NCBI GenBank assembly: GCA_017407225.1
Contig: JAFQWY010000278.1
Coordinates: 1 to 45,418, forward strand
DNA: 45,418 nucleotides
Reading direction: 5' to 3'
Source: Clostridia bacterium
GTDB lineage: Bacteria; Bacillota; Clostridia; Oscillospirales; CAG-272
The notes under the pieces were generated by a model. That model was given only the letters and a program-made list of their open reading frames with translations. It was not told the origin of the DNA and did no database searches. This document shows positions 36,221 through 44,734 of this stretch, piece after piece. A program made the translations under genes and the position numbers. Numbering within the stretch: position 1 is the first letter of the stretch; the number at the start of each line of letters is the position of its first letter.

Positions 36221-37408
36221 ATGTCTATGCTGGAACAGATTCTGCCCTGTAACCTGAATAAACCCTACATTTTTATCAGCTACAGCTCCAAGGACCGCGA
36301 ACGGGTTCTGGAGGATGTACTGGAGTTTCAGCGCCGCGGCTACAATTTGTGGCTGGACGACCGCAATCTTGACAAGACCAATCCGTCCTGGAAAGTGGAT
36401 GCCCTGAAGGCAATCGAAAGTTACTACTGCAAACTGGTCGTGTTCTATGTAAGCAGATGGTCCCTGACCAGTGACAACTGCTACGAGGAGCTCTGCCATA
36501 CCCGATGCAAGAAAACGGTCGCGTATCACAACGAGGAAGTGAAGTACATCGCTGTGGAACTGGAATCCATCGGAAACATCACCACTTACAAAAACGACGT
36601 ATTTGACGAACTGATGGAAGACGAAACGGTTTCCCTGAAAGAGCGTCAGATGCGCGCCGAGGTTCTGTACGATTTTATCAATGATTTCTTCAACACCAAC
36701 AACGAGAAGGTGCGCGTGCATCCCCGGGACGAAGCAAACCGGATCATCGATTACTACACGGACGTGACGGCCGCTTTCCCGGACAAAACAAAGATCCGGA
36801 AGAGCACCCGGACGGCTGCACCCGAACCGAAAGTCCCCGTCCCCGCAGAACCCGTACCTCCCAAACCCGTGCCCGGTCAGACCGCGCCTCCGATTCCGGA
36901 AATCTTCGAGAAATACGATCCCAAACCGGAAGTTCCGCCGGAACAGTTATATGAAAAAGCACAGACTTATTATGACGCCAAGGACTATGAAGAAGCGGTA
37001 AAATGGTACCGGAAAGCCGCAGTTCTGGGGCATGTAAAAGCACAGAACAATCTGGGCTGGTGCTTCGAAAACGGCTACGGCACCGAAAAAGACTACACCG
37101 AAGCCGCAAAATGGTATCTCAGAGCCGCAGAGCAGGGGGATGCTTCGGCGCAGTGCAGTCTGGGCTGGTATTATCAATACGGCAAAGGCGTGTCCCAGGA
37201 TAACACCGAAGCGGTCAAGTGGTACCGGAAAGCCGCAGAGCAGGGGAATGCCTCGGCGCAGTGCAGTCTGGGCGAGTTCTACCAATACGGCAGCTGCGTT
37301 CCGAAGGATACCGACGAAGCGGTCAAGTGGTACCGGAAAGCCGCAGAACAGGGGAATGAAAGAGCCAAAAGAGCGCTTACCTTCCTTGAATTACAACCCT
37401 ACATCTGA
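36221..37408 (+). CDS. TIR domain protein with Sel1 repeats, copy 2 (395 aa)
   Basis: The first 191 residues match copy 1 with about 18 substitutions by my alignment and keep the TIR motifs, including Glu90. Changes cluster at 96-100 (RCKKTV for RHEDTI), 121-126 and 144-154, on the surface of the predicted domain. The linker is different, rich in proline (about 197-245, PxPxP patterns), and only three full Sel1 repeats plus a half repeat follow (about 250-395), against six in copy 1. The pattern, a conserved output domain with changing recognition repeats, fits paralogues tuned to different partners, though relaxed selection is also possible. It has its own promoter and terminator, so the two copies can be made independently. 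Confidence 0.88.
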   Translation: MSMLEQILPCNLNKPYIFISYSSKDRERVLEDVLEFQRRGYNLWLDDRNLDKTNPSWKVDALKAIESYYCKLVVFYVSRWSLTSDNCYEELCHTRCKKTVAYHNEEVKYIAVELESIGNITTYKNDVFDELMEDETVSLKERQMRAEVLYDFINDFFNTNNEKVRVHPRDEANRIIDYYTDVTAAFPDKTKIRKSTRTAAPEPKVPVPAEPVPPKPVPGQTAPPIPEIFEKYDPKPEVPPEQLYEKAQTYYDAKDYEEAVKWYRKAAVLGHVKAQNNLGWCFENGYGTEKDYTEAAKWYLRAAEQGDASAQCSLGWYYQYGKGVSQDNTEAVKWYRKAAEQGNASAQCSLGEFYQYGSCVPKDTDEAVKWYRKAAEQGNERAKRALTFLELQPYI

Positions 37409-37437
37409 TCCCTATTCCACAGAACCATACAGAAAAC

Positions 37438-37478
37438 GCCCGGACCGGCAGACCTGCTGCTGATCCGGGCAATTTTTT
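37438..37478. terminator. Terminator between second TIR-Sel1 gene and Met-gamma-lyase gene
   Basis: GCCCGGACCGGCAG (37438-37451) pairs with CTGCTGATCCGGGC (37457-37470), followed by TTTTTT. It also lies just past the stop of the convergent gene on the minus strand (stop at 37477) and has AAAA on its other side, so it may serve both. Confidence 0.85.
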
Positions 37479-38781
37479 ATTTCTTCATTCCGTCCGCGAT
37501 TTCATTCGCCGCACGCATCACGGCGAGTCTCGCGCTCTCATAGGTCAGACCGCCCTGCATGAATGCCGTATACGGTGCGCGCATGGGGCCGTCCGCGGAC
37601 AGCTCAATGGATGCGCCGCCGGTGAATGCGCCTGCCGCCATGATGACGGGATCCGCGTATCCGGGCATTTCCCACGGATAGGGGACAACGTGGGCATCGA
37701 TGGGGGACGCGGACTGGATTCCCCGGCAGAACGCCACAAGTCCGTCGCCGGTGCCGCATTCCACGGCCTGCACGATGTCGGAACGGCGTTCGTTCCAGCG
37801 GGGGCTTACCTTCAGACCCAGTTCTTCAAACATATACGCCGCCAGATGTGCGGTTTTCATGGCCTGCGCCGTGGTGTGGGGTGCGTAGAACAGCCCCTTG
37901 ATGAGGTTCCGGTTCTGTCCGAGGGAGGCACCAACGTCAAGACCCACGCCGGGGGAGGTCAGCCGGTTGCCGCACTGACGCACCGCTTCTTCGTCGCCGC
38001 AGATGTAGCCGCCGATGTCCGCCATGCCGCCGCCGGGATTCTTGATGAGGGAGCCGATGATGATATCCGCCGCGCTTTCGCCTTCTTCGTTTGCCCAGGT
38101 GGGTTCGGAGATTTCGGTGAATTCGCCGTAGCAGTTGTCCACCATCACGATGGGCTTACGGATGCCCAGCTCCCTGGCGGTGCGCCTGACGAAGTCCGCG
38201 GTGACCTTGATCTGATGGGAAGTGAGCGTGGGACGGTCGGCGTAGCCCTTGGATCTCTGGAGGTACACGATCTTCACCTGCTCGCCGTGGGTTTCAAGGA
38301 ACTGACGGATTGCGGGCAGGTCGATGGGCATGTTTTTGTCGGGGATCATCTCGGTTTTCTCGAAGCGCACGCCCCAGTCGATGAGGGAGCCTTCGCCTGC
38401 CGGAGCGGTACCGATGCCGATAACGTCCAGGAGGGTGTCATAGGGAGTGCCGGTGACGGAGCAGAGGATGTCGCCTGGTCTGAGCACACCGAACAGTGCC
38501 ACAGTGATGGTGTGGGTGCCGGAGAGGAGGGAGGGACGCATGAATCCGCTCCGTGCCCGGAAAATCTTCGCGCAGAGGATGTCGATCATGTCCCGTCCTC
38601 TGTCGCCGTAGCCGTAGCCCGTGGAGGGAGCAAACAGGGATTCGGAGACTTCGCATTCCCTGAAGCAGTCCAGGACGTGTTCGGTATTGAAGCGTGCGAT
38701 TTCGTCGATATCGGCGAAAAGATCGCGCATATCGTATTCCGCCTGAGCGGCGAGCTTTCTGATGCTGTCGGCAATAAGCAT
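37477..38781 (-). CDS. Methionine gamma-lyase family (aluminium resistance type) PLP protein (434 aa)
   Basis: Fold type I PLP enzyme of the family often annotated as aluminium resistance protein or Met_gamma_lyase (YnbB-like). PLP Lys247 lies in GSLIKNPGGG. Other family blocks are TGYGYGDRGRD (54-64), the cofactor-phosphate loop SGTHTI (87-92), VDNCYGEFTE (214-223) and YPWEMPGYADP near the C-terminus. Cytoplasmic; in vivo substrates of the family are not well defined, though C-S lyase activity is assumed. AAGGAAG precedes the ATG. Upstream (38782-38870) is AT-rich, with repeated TCTTAATCTTGAT-like words and no clear consensus promoter. In many Firmicutes this gene sits near hfq, miaA or glnR; here it does not. 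Confidence 0.92.
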   Translation of the reverse strand: MLIADSIRKLAAQAEYDMRDLFADIDEIARFNTEHVLDCFRECEVSESLFAPSTGYGYGDRGRDMIDILCAKIFRARSGFMRPSLLSGTHTITVALFGVLRPGDILCSVTGTPYDTLLDVIGIGTAPAGEGSLIDWGVRFEKTEMIPDKNMPIDLPAIRQFLETHGEQVKIVYLQRSKGYADRPTLTSHQIKVTADFVRRTARELGIRKPIVMVDNCYGEFTEISEPTWANEEGESAADIIIGSLIKNPGGGMADIGGYICGDEEAVRQCGNRLTSPGVGLDVGASLGQNRNLIKGLFYAPHTTAQAMKTAHLAAYMFEELGLKVSPRWNERRSDIVQAVECGTGDGLVAFCRGIQSASPIDAHVVPYPWEMPGYADPVIMAAGAFTGGASIELSADGPMRAPYTAFMQGGLTYESARLAVMRAANEIADGMKK

Positions 38782-38870
38782 GGTGTTTGTACTTCCTTTT
38801 ATGTTTCTCTTAATCTTGATTCTTTTATCTTGATCTTATCAAATCTATTTTTGACGATGCCCATCGTTTG

Positions 38871-39285
38871 GGGAACTCCTGCGCGGAGGGCGGACAAGGA
38901 TCCTCGAGCCGGACCCTTGTCAATCCCGGCTTTCAAGAACCGATGGTTCTTAAAAATCTCCTTTTCGCCGGCTGCAGTTGTTGTTTCTGATGCACGGCTC
39001 ACCGGGACATACGGGCGGGATTGTAACTTTGAACGCCGGGGGCGCGAAACTGTAATTTTGTCTGTCTTACAGTCTGTCAGTGCAGCGGAATTTCTCGTCT
39101 TGCCGCCGGCAGGGCTGAAAACAAAAGGGCAATCCGCATTTGCTGAAAAAATCGTTCAATCGCTGAAAATCCCGGCTGCACGCTGCGATAAAGGGAGAAT
39201 CCAAAGAACCGCAGGTTCGTGGCAGCGTGGATTCACAAGGAGGTGGCTGCGGAGCCTCCTTGTGCGCCCTCCGCGGAGGAGTCCC
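38871..39285. mobile_element. Possible MITE-like element with ~80-bp imperfect inverted ends
   Basis: The left end (38871-38951, GGAACTCCTGCGCGGAGGGCG, shown in part, through CAAGAACCGATGGTTCTT) is an imperfect inverted copy of the right end (39204-39285, AAGAACCGCAGGTTCGT through CGCCCTCCGCGGAGGAGTCC). Each end contains its own small hairpins (GACAAGG...CCTTGTC-like on the left, CACAAGGAGG...CCTCCTTGTG on the right). The 250 bases between hold no gene with a ribosome binding site and no transposase. No target-site duplication could be confirmed by eye. This covers the gene-free stretch 38782-39354. Confidence 0.5.
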
Positions 39286-39354
39286 TTCACGAAGGCTTCG
39301 TGCAAATCGGATTTGTTTCGATTTCTGAAATCGCTCCCGCACGTCAGGTGCAGA

Positions 39355-41262
39355 TTACCGCTTCATCTGCATCCAGATCAGCAGCACGGACACGTCCGCC
39401 GGGTTGACGCCGGAGATGCGCGCCGCCTGACCCACGGTTGCGGGCTTCACCTGATTGAGCTTCTGCGCCGCCTCGGTGCGGAGTCCCTTCACGGTCATGT
39501 AGTCCACGTCGTCGGGGAGGCGCGTGGTCTCGGATTTCTGCTGACGGGCAACTTCTTCCAGCTGATGTTTGATATATCCCTCGTACTTGATCTCCGTCCA
39601 GACTCTCTCCCGGAGCTTCCGGGGCAGATCGGGACGTGCCGGGTCAAATTCCGCGGTGCAGTCGTAGTCCAGACCGGGACGGCGGATGATGTCGCAGAGC
39701 GTGGTGCCCGAGGAGATGGGTGTGCTTCCTTTTTCCTCAAGAAGGCGGTTGATGCCGGAATTGGGCCCCAGATTCACATGGCGCAGTCTCTCCACTTCGT
39801 CCTGCACTGCCTGAGTACGGGCGAGAGTTTCGTTGTATCTCTCGTCGGAGAGAAGACCGGCGTAGTGCCCGTACTGCGACAGCCGTTCCTCCGCGTTGTC
39901 CTGGCGGATCAGAATCCGGTATTCGCTGCGTCCGGTCATGATCCGGTAGGGTTCGTTTGTTCCCTTGGTCACCAGATCGTCAATGAGGGTACCGATGTAG
40001 GAGGAATGTCGGGGCAGGATGATCTGCTCCATGTCCCGGAGGTACAGGGTGGCATTCATCCCGGCGAGAAGTCCCTGTGCGGCGGCTTCTTCGTACCCGG
40101 AGGTGCCGTTGAACTGTCCCGCGCCGTAGAGACCGTGGATTTTCTTGAATTCCAGCGTACCCCGCAGCTCCAGGGGATTGACGCAGTCGTACTCGATGGC
40201 GTAGGCGTAGCGCATGATCTGTGCGTGCTCGAATCCCTTCAGGGAGTGGAGCATTTTCACCTGCACATCCGCCGGGAGGGAAGAGGAGAATCCCTGCAGG
40301 TAGATCTCGTCGGTGCTGTGTCCCATGGGCTCCACGAAGAGCTGATGCCGCTCCTTGTCGGCGAACCGCACCACTTTGTCCTCAATGGACGGGCAGTAGC
40401 GGGGGCCGGTACCGTGGATTTTTCCGGAGTACAGGGGGGAACGGTGGATGTTCTCGTGGATGATCCGGTGGGTTTCTTCGTTGGTGTAAACCACGTAGCA
40501 GGAAATCTGCTCGATGGCGTTCAGTGCCTCTTCATCGGTGCGGCTGGAGAAGGGTGTGATGTATTCCTCCCCGTCCTGACGCTCCAGAACGCTGTAGTCG
40601 ATGGATCTGCGGTGGATTCTGGGGGGCGTACCGGTCTTGAACCGCATCAGGTCAATGCCCAGCTCCCGGAGTTTTCCGGTCAGTCCGGTGGCAGGCAGGG
40701 AATTGTCGGGGCCGGATGCCTTTTTCACGTCTCCCACATGGGTAGTGCCGCCCAGATAGGTTCCGGTGCAGAGAATGGCGGCGCGGCAGGCAAAATCCCC
40801 GCAGGGCTCGGTGCGTACGCCAACCACCTTGCGGAGTCCGTCGGGCGTTTCTTCGGTGAGAATTTCGGTGACCTCCGCCTGAATCACGGTGAGGTTTTCG
40901 GTCTGCTCCACGACGGATTTCATCATATCGGTGTACAGACGTCGGTCCGCCTGCACGCGCTTGGACTGAACCGCCGCACCTTTTGAGGTGTTGAGCGTCC
41001 GGGACTGCATGGTGCACCTGTCGGCGATATATCCCATTTCACCGCCCAGCGCGTCGATTTCAAAGACCAGATGTCCCTTGCCCGTGCCGCCGATGGAGGG
41101 GTTGCAGGGCATATTGGCGATGGCGTCCAGGGACAGGGAGAACAGCGCCGTATTCAGCCCATAACGGGCACCGATTCTGGCGCAGGCGAGAGCGGCTTCC
41201 ACACCGGCATGACCGGCTCCCACCACGGCAATATCAAATTCCGGTGTATTCGTGTATGACAT
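39355..41262 (-). CDS. mnmG: MnmG (GidA), tRNA U34 carboxymethylaminomethyl synthesis protein (635 aa)
   Basis: FAD protein that, with MnmE, modifies wobble uridine 34 in tRNAs. The FAD-binding GAGHAG motif is at 15-20. The family blocks NPSIGGTGKGHLVFEIDALGG (in part, about 51-70), GTYLGGTTHVG and GYEEAAAQGL are present, as is the C-terminal helical domain (RQQKSETTRLPDDVDY...) that binds MnmE and tRNA. The ATG at 41262 has GGAGG upstream; the in-frame start at 41289 is rejected because it lies before that site. It is monocistronic here, unlike the common mnmE-mnmG arrangement. Promoter at 41303-41332. Confidence 0.97.
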   Translation of the reverse strand: MSYTNTPEFDIAVVGAGHAGVEAALACARIGARYGLNTALFSLSLDAIANMPCNPSIGGTGKGHLVFEIDALGGEMGYIADRCTMQSRTLNTSKGAAVQSKRVQADRRLYTDMMKSVVEQTENLTVIQAEVTEILTEETPDGLRKVVGVRTEPCGDFACRAAILCTGTYLGGTTHVGDVKKASGPDNSLPATGLTGKLRELGIDLMRFKTGTPPRIHRRSIDYSVLERQDGEEYITPFSSRTDEEALNAIEQISCYVVYTNEETHRIIHENIHRSPLYSGKIHGTGPRYCPSIEDKVVRFADKERHQLFVEPMGHSTDEIYLQGFSSSLPADVQVKMLHSLKGFEHAQIMRYAYAIEYDCVNPLELRGTLEFKKIHGLYGAGQFNGTSGYEEAAAQGLLAGMNATLYLRDMEQIILPRHSSYIGTLIDDLVTKGTNEPYRIMTGRSEYRILIRQDNAEERLSQYGHYAGLLSDERYNETLARTQAVQDEVERLRHVNLGPNSGINRLLEEKGSTPISSGTTLCDIIRRPGLDYDCTAEFDPARPDLPRKLRERVWTEIKYEGYIKHQLEEVARQQKSETTRLPDDVDYMTVKGLRTEAAQKLNQVKPATVGQAARISGVNPADVSVLLIWMQMKR

Positions 41263-41302
41263 TGGAGATTCCTCCGTTGAAAATTGCATAATTTAACATT
41301 AT

Positions 41303-41332
41303 ATTATATCACGGACAGCGGCGGTTCGTCAA
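41303..41332 (-). promoter_or_regulatory. Promoter of mnmG
   Basis: Minus strand TTGACG (complement of 41327-41332), 18-bp spacer, TATAAT (complement of 41303-41308), about 40 bases before the ATG. Confidence 0.8.
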
Positions 41333-41343
41333 GGCTGAGAGAA

Positions 41344-41390
41344 AAAAACTGCCGCACGGCGCGGAAAATCACGCGAATGCGGCAGAATAT
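41344..41390 (-). terminator. Terminator of tcdA-ttcA-LRR operon
   Basis: CTGCCGCA (41349-41356) and TGCGGCAG (41378-41385) form an 8-bp stem with extra pairing inside. On the minus strand it is followed by a run of seven or more T. Confidence 0.88.
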
Positions 41391-41394
41391 GGAA

Positions 41395-43044
41395 TTATTG
41401 GACGGTTACTTCGTATTCCCGTGTCACATGATCCGGCTTGCTGACTTCCACAGTGTACTCGCCGGGTTCCACATCGGGAATGGAGAAGGATGCGGTGCCG
41501 GAGGTGTTTTCCACGGTGACGGTTCTGATCACCTCGCCGTCCGCGAGAAGCCTGATGGTCACGTCCGCGGTGTCTCCCCAGGATACAAGGGATCCGGTGA
41601 TGGTGCAGAGCTGTGTTCCGCCCACGGTGACAGCGATAACTTCACCTGTCACGGAAGCACTCTTCGTCCCGGATACGCCTGTGTTGGTGTTGGTGATGAC
41701 AACGGTATAGTACAGGGTACCCTCGGTTTCCGATGAAGGTCTGTATCCGGCAGAAACAGCACCTTCGATGGGTTCAAATTCCCCGTCGGGGGTATCGCTG
41801 ACGTACCACTGATAGGTGAGGGAGCCGCCGTCGGTCACGGATGCGGACACAAACAGCGCGATATCTTCCCCGGTTTCACAGGAGAAGGACGCGGTCTGGG
41901 CGAAGATTTCGGGAACTTCAGCGGCTGTACCGGATGCCACGGTGACCTTTGCGGTGCGGCTCTGTGCATCGGCGCTATGGGTTCCGTTGGTGTTGGTGAC
42001 GATGACATAGTAATACTTCACGCCTGCAGTGTCGGTAGAGGGGGTATAGGAAGCATCGGCTGCCCCCTCAATCTCGGTGAACTCCCCATCAGGGGTATCG
42101 CTGACGTACCACCGGTAGGTGAAGGTGCCTGCGGATGCCGCTTCTGCCAGCACGGTCAGGGCAGCGTCGTCCCCGGTGAAGCAGGCGATGTCCTCGGGAT
42201 CCGCGGTAATGACAGGTTCCGCCACATCGCCGAGAGAGAAGAAGGGAATGTCTTGTTTCTTGGCATAGGTTTCCGCATAGGAGCCGGTGTAGCCGTAGAT
42301 GGTGAGGTTGGGGAGGCGGTAAGAAGGATAATTATAATCACTGTCGGTGTGGAAAGCACAAGAGCCGATTGAGGTTACACTTGCCGGAATCGCAATCCCT
42401 GTAAGCGAGTAGCATCTGTTAAATGCCATGTCTCCAATAGAAGTTACACCGTTCGGAAGAGTGATACTTTTAATTCCGCCACAGTCATAAAAAGCAGATG
42501 ATCCGATGGAAGTCAGATTGTCCGGAAGATCAATGTATTTCAGCGCGTCACAGCCGTAAAAAGCAGATGTTTCGATGGAGGTTATGCTGTCAGGTAAATA
42601 TACATCCGAAAGTTTTGAACAGTTTTTGAACGTACGACTGGGGAGTTTGGCTGTGTTTTCCGGGATTCTTGCTTTCGTCAGTGATGTGCAGCCAGAGAAT
42701 GTATAAGTTCCCATATAGGAAATACTGTCCGGCAGAGAAACCGCAGTCATTTTTGTGCAGTTCTGGAACGCCTTATCCCCGATTTTTGTAATTCCGTCAT
42801 GTACGGCAACGGACGTTATGTCCGCACAGCCGTCAAACGCTTTGTTCCCGATTGCCTCAACCGGATATCCGCCGAGAGTTTCGGGAATCACAACATCCCC
42901 GGAAATCGTGGTTTCAACGTCCGTGATGGTAGCCTTGCCGTTCAGAACGATGTAGGTGTAGTCGTCCTCGCCTTCCGCGAAGACTGTGAGTGCCATCACC
43001 GCGCACATCAGAAGTGCGGCAATGAGCCAGAGTTTCTTTTTCAT
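41395..43044 (-). CDS. Secreted BspA-like LRR protein with Ig-like repeats (549 aa)
   Basis: The start at 43044 has GGAGG six bases upstream and is followed by a signal peptide (MKKKLWL, hydrophobic core, cut near residue 23 after VFA). Residues about 35-270 are BspA/LRR_5 repeats (AFxGCxxLxxIxLPDxITSI). Two near-identical Ig-like modules follow (about 272-370 and 371-465; YRWYVSDTPDGEFTEIEGA and YQWYVSDTPDGEFEPIEGA), and a carboxypeptidase-regulatory-like beta domain closes the protein (about 470-549, ending EPGEYTVEVSKPDH). No LPXTG or dockerin. LRR_5 proteins bind host or microbial surface partners. It begins 35 bases after ttcA and so is probably co-transcribed with two tRNA-modification genes, an odd grouping. 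Normal GC content, unlike the LRR gene at 6450. Confidence 0.87.
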   Translation of the reverse strand: MKKKLWLIAALLMCAVMALTVFAEGEDDYTYIVLNGKATITDVETTISGDVVIPETLGGYPVEAIGNKAFDGCADITSVAVHDGITKIGDKAFQNCTKMTAVSLPDSISYMGTYTFSGCTSLTKARIPENTAKLPSRTFKNCSKLSDVYLPDSITSIETSAFYGCDALKYIDLPDNLTSIGSSAFYDCGGIKSITLPNGVTSIGDMAFNRCYSLTGIAIPASVTSIGSCAFHTDSDYNYPSYRLPNLTIYGYTGSYAETYAKKQDIPFFSLGDVAEPVITADPEDIACFTGDDAALTVLAEAASAGTFTYRWYVSDTPDGEFTEIEGAADASYTPSTDTAGVKYYYVIVTNTNGTHSADAQSRTAKVTVASGTAAEVPEIFAQTASFSCETGEDIALFVSASVTDGGSLTYQWYVSDTPDGEFEPIEGAVSAGYRPSSETEGTLYYTVVITNTNTGVSGTKSASVTGEVIAVTVGGTQLCTITGSLVSWGDTADVTIRLLADGEVIRTVTVENTSGTASFSIPDVEPGEYTVEVSKPDHVTREYEVTVQ

Positions 43045-43079
43045 ACTGTCCTCCCAAAAGAATGATTTTTCTTCATGCA

Positions 43080-43913
43080 TCAATACCGGTCAAGAAAGCT
43101 GTGCTGTTCGCCGTCCAGCTTGTATCCCACCAGGGTGTCGGCATTTGCCCGGTGGATGGCGTTGAAGATATTCTTCTCCACGTCCGGATTGGTCTTTTTC
43201 AGCTCCCGGATCAGACGCTTGGTCTCACGCCGCTTGGAAGCCTCCTCGTCCACCGCCGCCTTTTCCGTCATCAGACACGCGCACCGGAGAAAATGCAGGT
43301 CGTTGTACCGCGCCCACGCAATGATGGCGTCCTCGTGGATCTTGTACATGGGACGGATCAGCTCCATGCCGGGGTAGTTGGTGCTGTGCAGCTTCGGGAG
43401 CATTCCCTGAATCTGGGAGCCCCACAGCATCCCCATCAGCGTGGTCTCGATCACGTCGGAGAAATGGTGTCCCAGCGCGATTTTGTTGCACCCCAGGGAC
43501 TGTGCATAGGAATACAGATGCCCCCGGCGCATTCTGGCACAGAGATAGCAGGGATTTTTCTCCTGCTTTTCCGCCACCGAGAAAATATTGGTCTCAAACA
43601 TCTTCACCGGCAGATCCAGCTTCCGGCAGTTTTCCAGAAGAAGCTCACGGTTCTCCGGATTGTACCCCGGATCCATGGCGATGAATTCCAGTTCATAGGG
43701 CACATCCGAATGCCGCTGCAGCTGCTTCAGCAGAACCCCGAGCAGAGCGGAATCCTTGCCCCCGGACATACAGACCGCGATTCTATCCCCCGCTTCGATC
43801 AGCTTATACTCCTTCAGCGCGGCGGTAAAGGGTCCCCAGATCTCCTTCCGGTACTTCTTCAGAATGCTGTTGACCGGATCCCGGTACCGGGGCGTGCTGT
43901 CCTGTTCGTTCAT
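43080..43913 (-). CDS. ttcA: TtcA-like tRNA 2-thiocytidine biosynthesis protein (277 aa)
   Basis: PP-loop ATPase that thiolates cytidine 32 of some tRNAs using an iron-sulphur cluster. PP-loop SGGKDSALL (50-58); cluster cysteines C122 and C125 in PCYLCARMRRG with a third in LRCACLM (C211 or C213); LGHHFSDVIETTLM (148-160) is the other family block. The start at 43913 has GAGG upstream; a longer frame to 43952 overlaps tcdA. tcdA ends 7 bases upstream, so these are one operon of tRNA anticodon-loop modification genes. Some Clostridial members of this family may act on other positions, so exact C32 specificity is inferred. Confidence 0.9.
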   Translation of the reverse strand: MNEQDSTPRYRDPVNSILKKYRKEIWGPFTAALKEYKLIEAGDRIAVCMSGGKDSALLGVLLKQLQRHSDVPYELEFIAMDPGYNPENRELLLENCRKLDLPVKMFETNIFSVAEKQEKNPCYLCARMRRGHLYSYAQSLGCNKIALGHHFSDVIETTLMGMLWGSQIQGMLPKLHSTNYPGMELIRPMYKIHEDAIIAWARYNDLHFLRCACLMTEKAAVDEEASKRRETKRLIRELKKTNPDVEKNIFNAIHRANADTLVGYKLDGEQHSFLDRY

Positions 43914-43920
43914 GTTTTCC

Positions 43921-44676
43921 TCACTTTCCCCTGTCCGCAAGAGAACGCTCAAGCTCCGCGGCGCAAAGATCCCGGATGATTTCTCCCGCCATGATCAGAC
44001 CGGCCGCGGCAGGCACAAAGGCACAGGAGGCAGGCGTGGATCTGCGGAAGGGCGCTCCCTCTTCCGGCACATCCCCCGGCTGGAATTCCGGCTTCAGAGC
44101 AGGCTCCCGGGAATATACCACCTTCAGACCGGATACCCCCGCCTTCCTCAGCTCACGGCGCATCACGGACGCAAGGGGACATACGGAGGTTTTGTAGATG
44201 TCCGTCACTTCAAACCGGGTGGGATCCAGCTTGTTGCCCGCACCCATGGCGGAAATCATGGGAATCTTCAGCCGGTCGCAGACCTTCGCCAGATACAGCT
44301 TGGCGGAAACGGTGTCGATGCAGTCCGCCACATAGTCGAATCCGGTGAAATCCCATGACTCCATCAGCTCCGGCAGAACGAATTCCTGACGGCAGATCAC
44401 CCGGCAGTCCGGGGCAATCTCCCGGATTCTCATGGCAGCAGCCTCCGTCTTGGGCATCCCCACCGTCTTCACCGTGGCGATGATCTGACGGTTCAGGTTG
44501 GACTGCGCCACCGTGTCCCCGTCGATGAGGGTCAGCGTTCCGATGCCGGAGCGTGCCAGCGCCTCCATGCAGTGACCGCCCACACCGCCAACACCGAATA
44601 CGGCGACATGGCAGTTCTTCAGCTTCTCCACGGACTCCCGTCCCAGCAGCATTTCCGTTCGTTCCAATACAGACAT
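43921..44676 (-). CDS. tcdA: TcdA, tRNA threonylcarbamoyladenosine dehydratase (251 aa)
   Basis: E1-like ThiF/MoeB/HesA family enzyme that converts t6A37 to its cyclic form using ATP. The nucleotide loop is GVGGVGG (28-34), then LIDGDTVAQSNLNRQ (49-63) with the conserved Asp, Asn and Arg. DCIDTVSAK and ISAMGAGNKLDPTRFEV (in part) are typical of TcdA/CsdL. Cytoplasmic. GAGG lies before the ATG. It is the first gene of an operon with ttcA and the LRR gene; both enzymes act on the anticodon loop. The promoter was not clear by eye in the repeat-rich upstream DNA. Confidence 0.93.
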   Translation of the reverse strand: MSVLERTEMLLGRESVEKLKNCHVAVFGVGGVGGHCMEALARSGIGTLTLIDGDTVAQSNLNRQIIATVKTVGMPKTEAAAMRIREIAPDCRVICRQEFVLPELMESWDFTGFDYVADCIDTVSAKLYLAKVCDRLKIPMISAMGAGNKLDPTRFEVTDIYKTSVCPLASVMRRELRKAGVSGLKVVYSREPALKPEFQPGDVPEEGAPFRRSTPASCAFVPAAAGLIMAGEIIRDLCAAELERSLADRGK

Positions 44677-44734
44677 AATAAAACCTCAAACTCCACCCTC
44701 CGCAAACACCGCAGAGGATTTTTTGTTATATTTT

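Larger units (their letters stand above)
34477..37478 (+). repeat. Tandem duplication of a whole promoter-gene-terminator unit
   Basis: Unit 1 runs from the promoter at 34477 to the terminator ending near 36060, and unit 2 from 36141 to about 37478, with promoter starts 1664 bp apart. Promoter, leader, ribosome binding site, TIR-coding part and terminator stem (GCCCGGACCGGCAG) are near copies. The linker and Sel1-coding parts have diverged and differ in length. Confidence 0.92.

Noticed and set aside
34555-37408. Thoeris system
   Set aside because: TIR proteins are present but no ThsA-like SIR2/SLOG or Macro effector gene is adjacent on either side.
37690-40986. Open frame of over 1000 codons on the plus strand across Met-gamma-lyase, the inverted-repeat element and mnmG
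   Set aside because: It runs antisense to two well-supported genes, has no start signal and no recognisable domain; the third-position GC bias of the real genes explains it.
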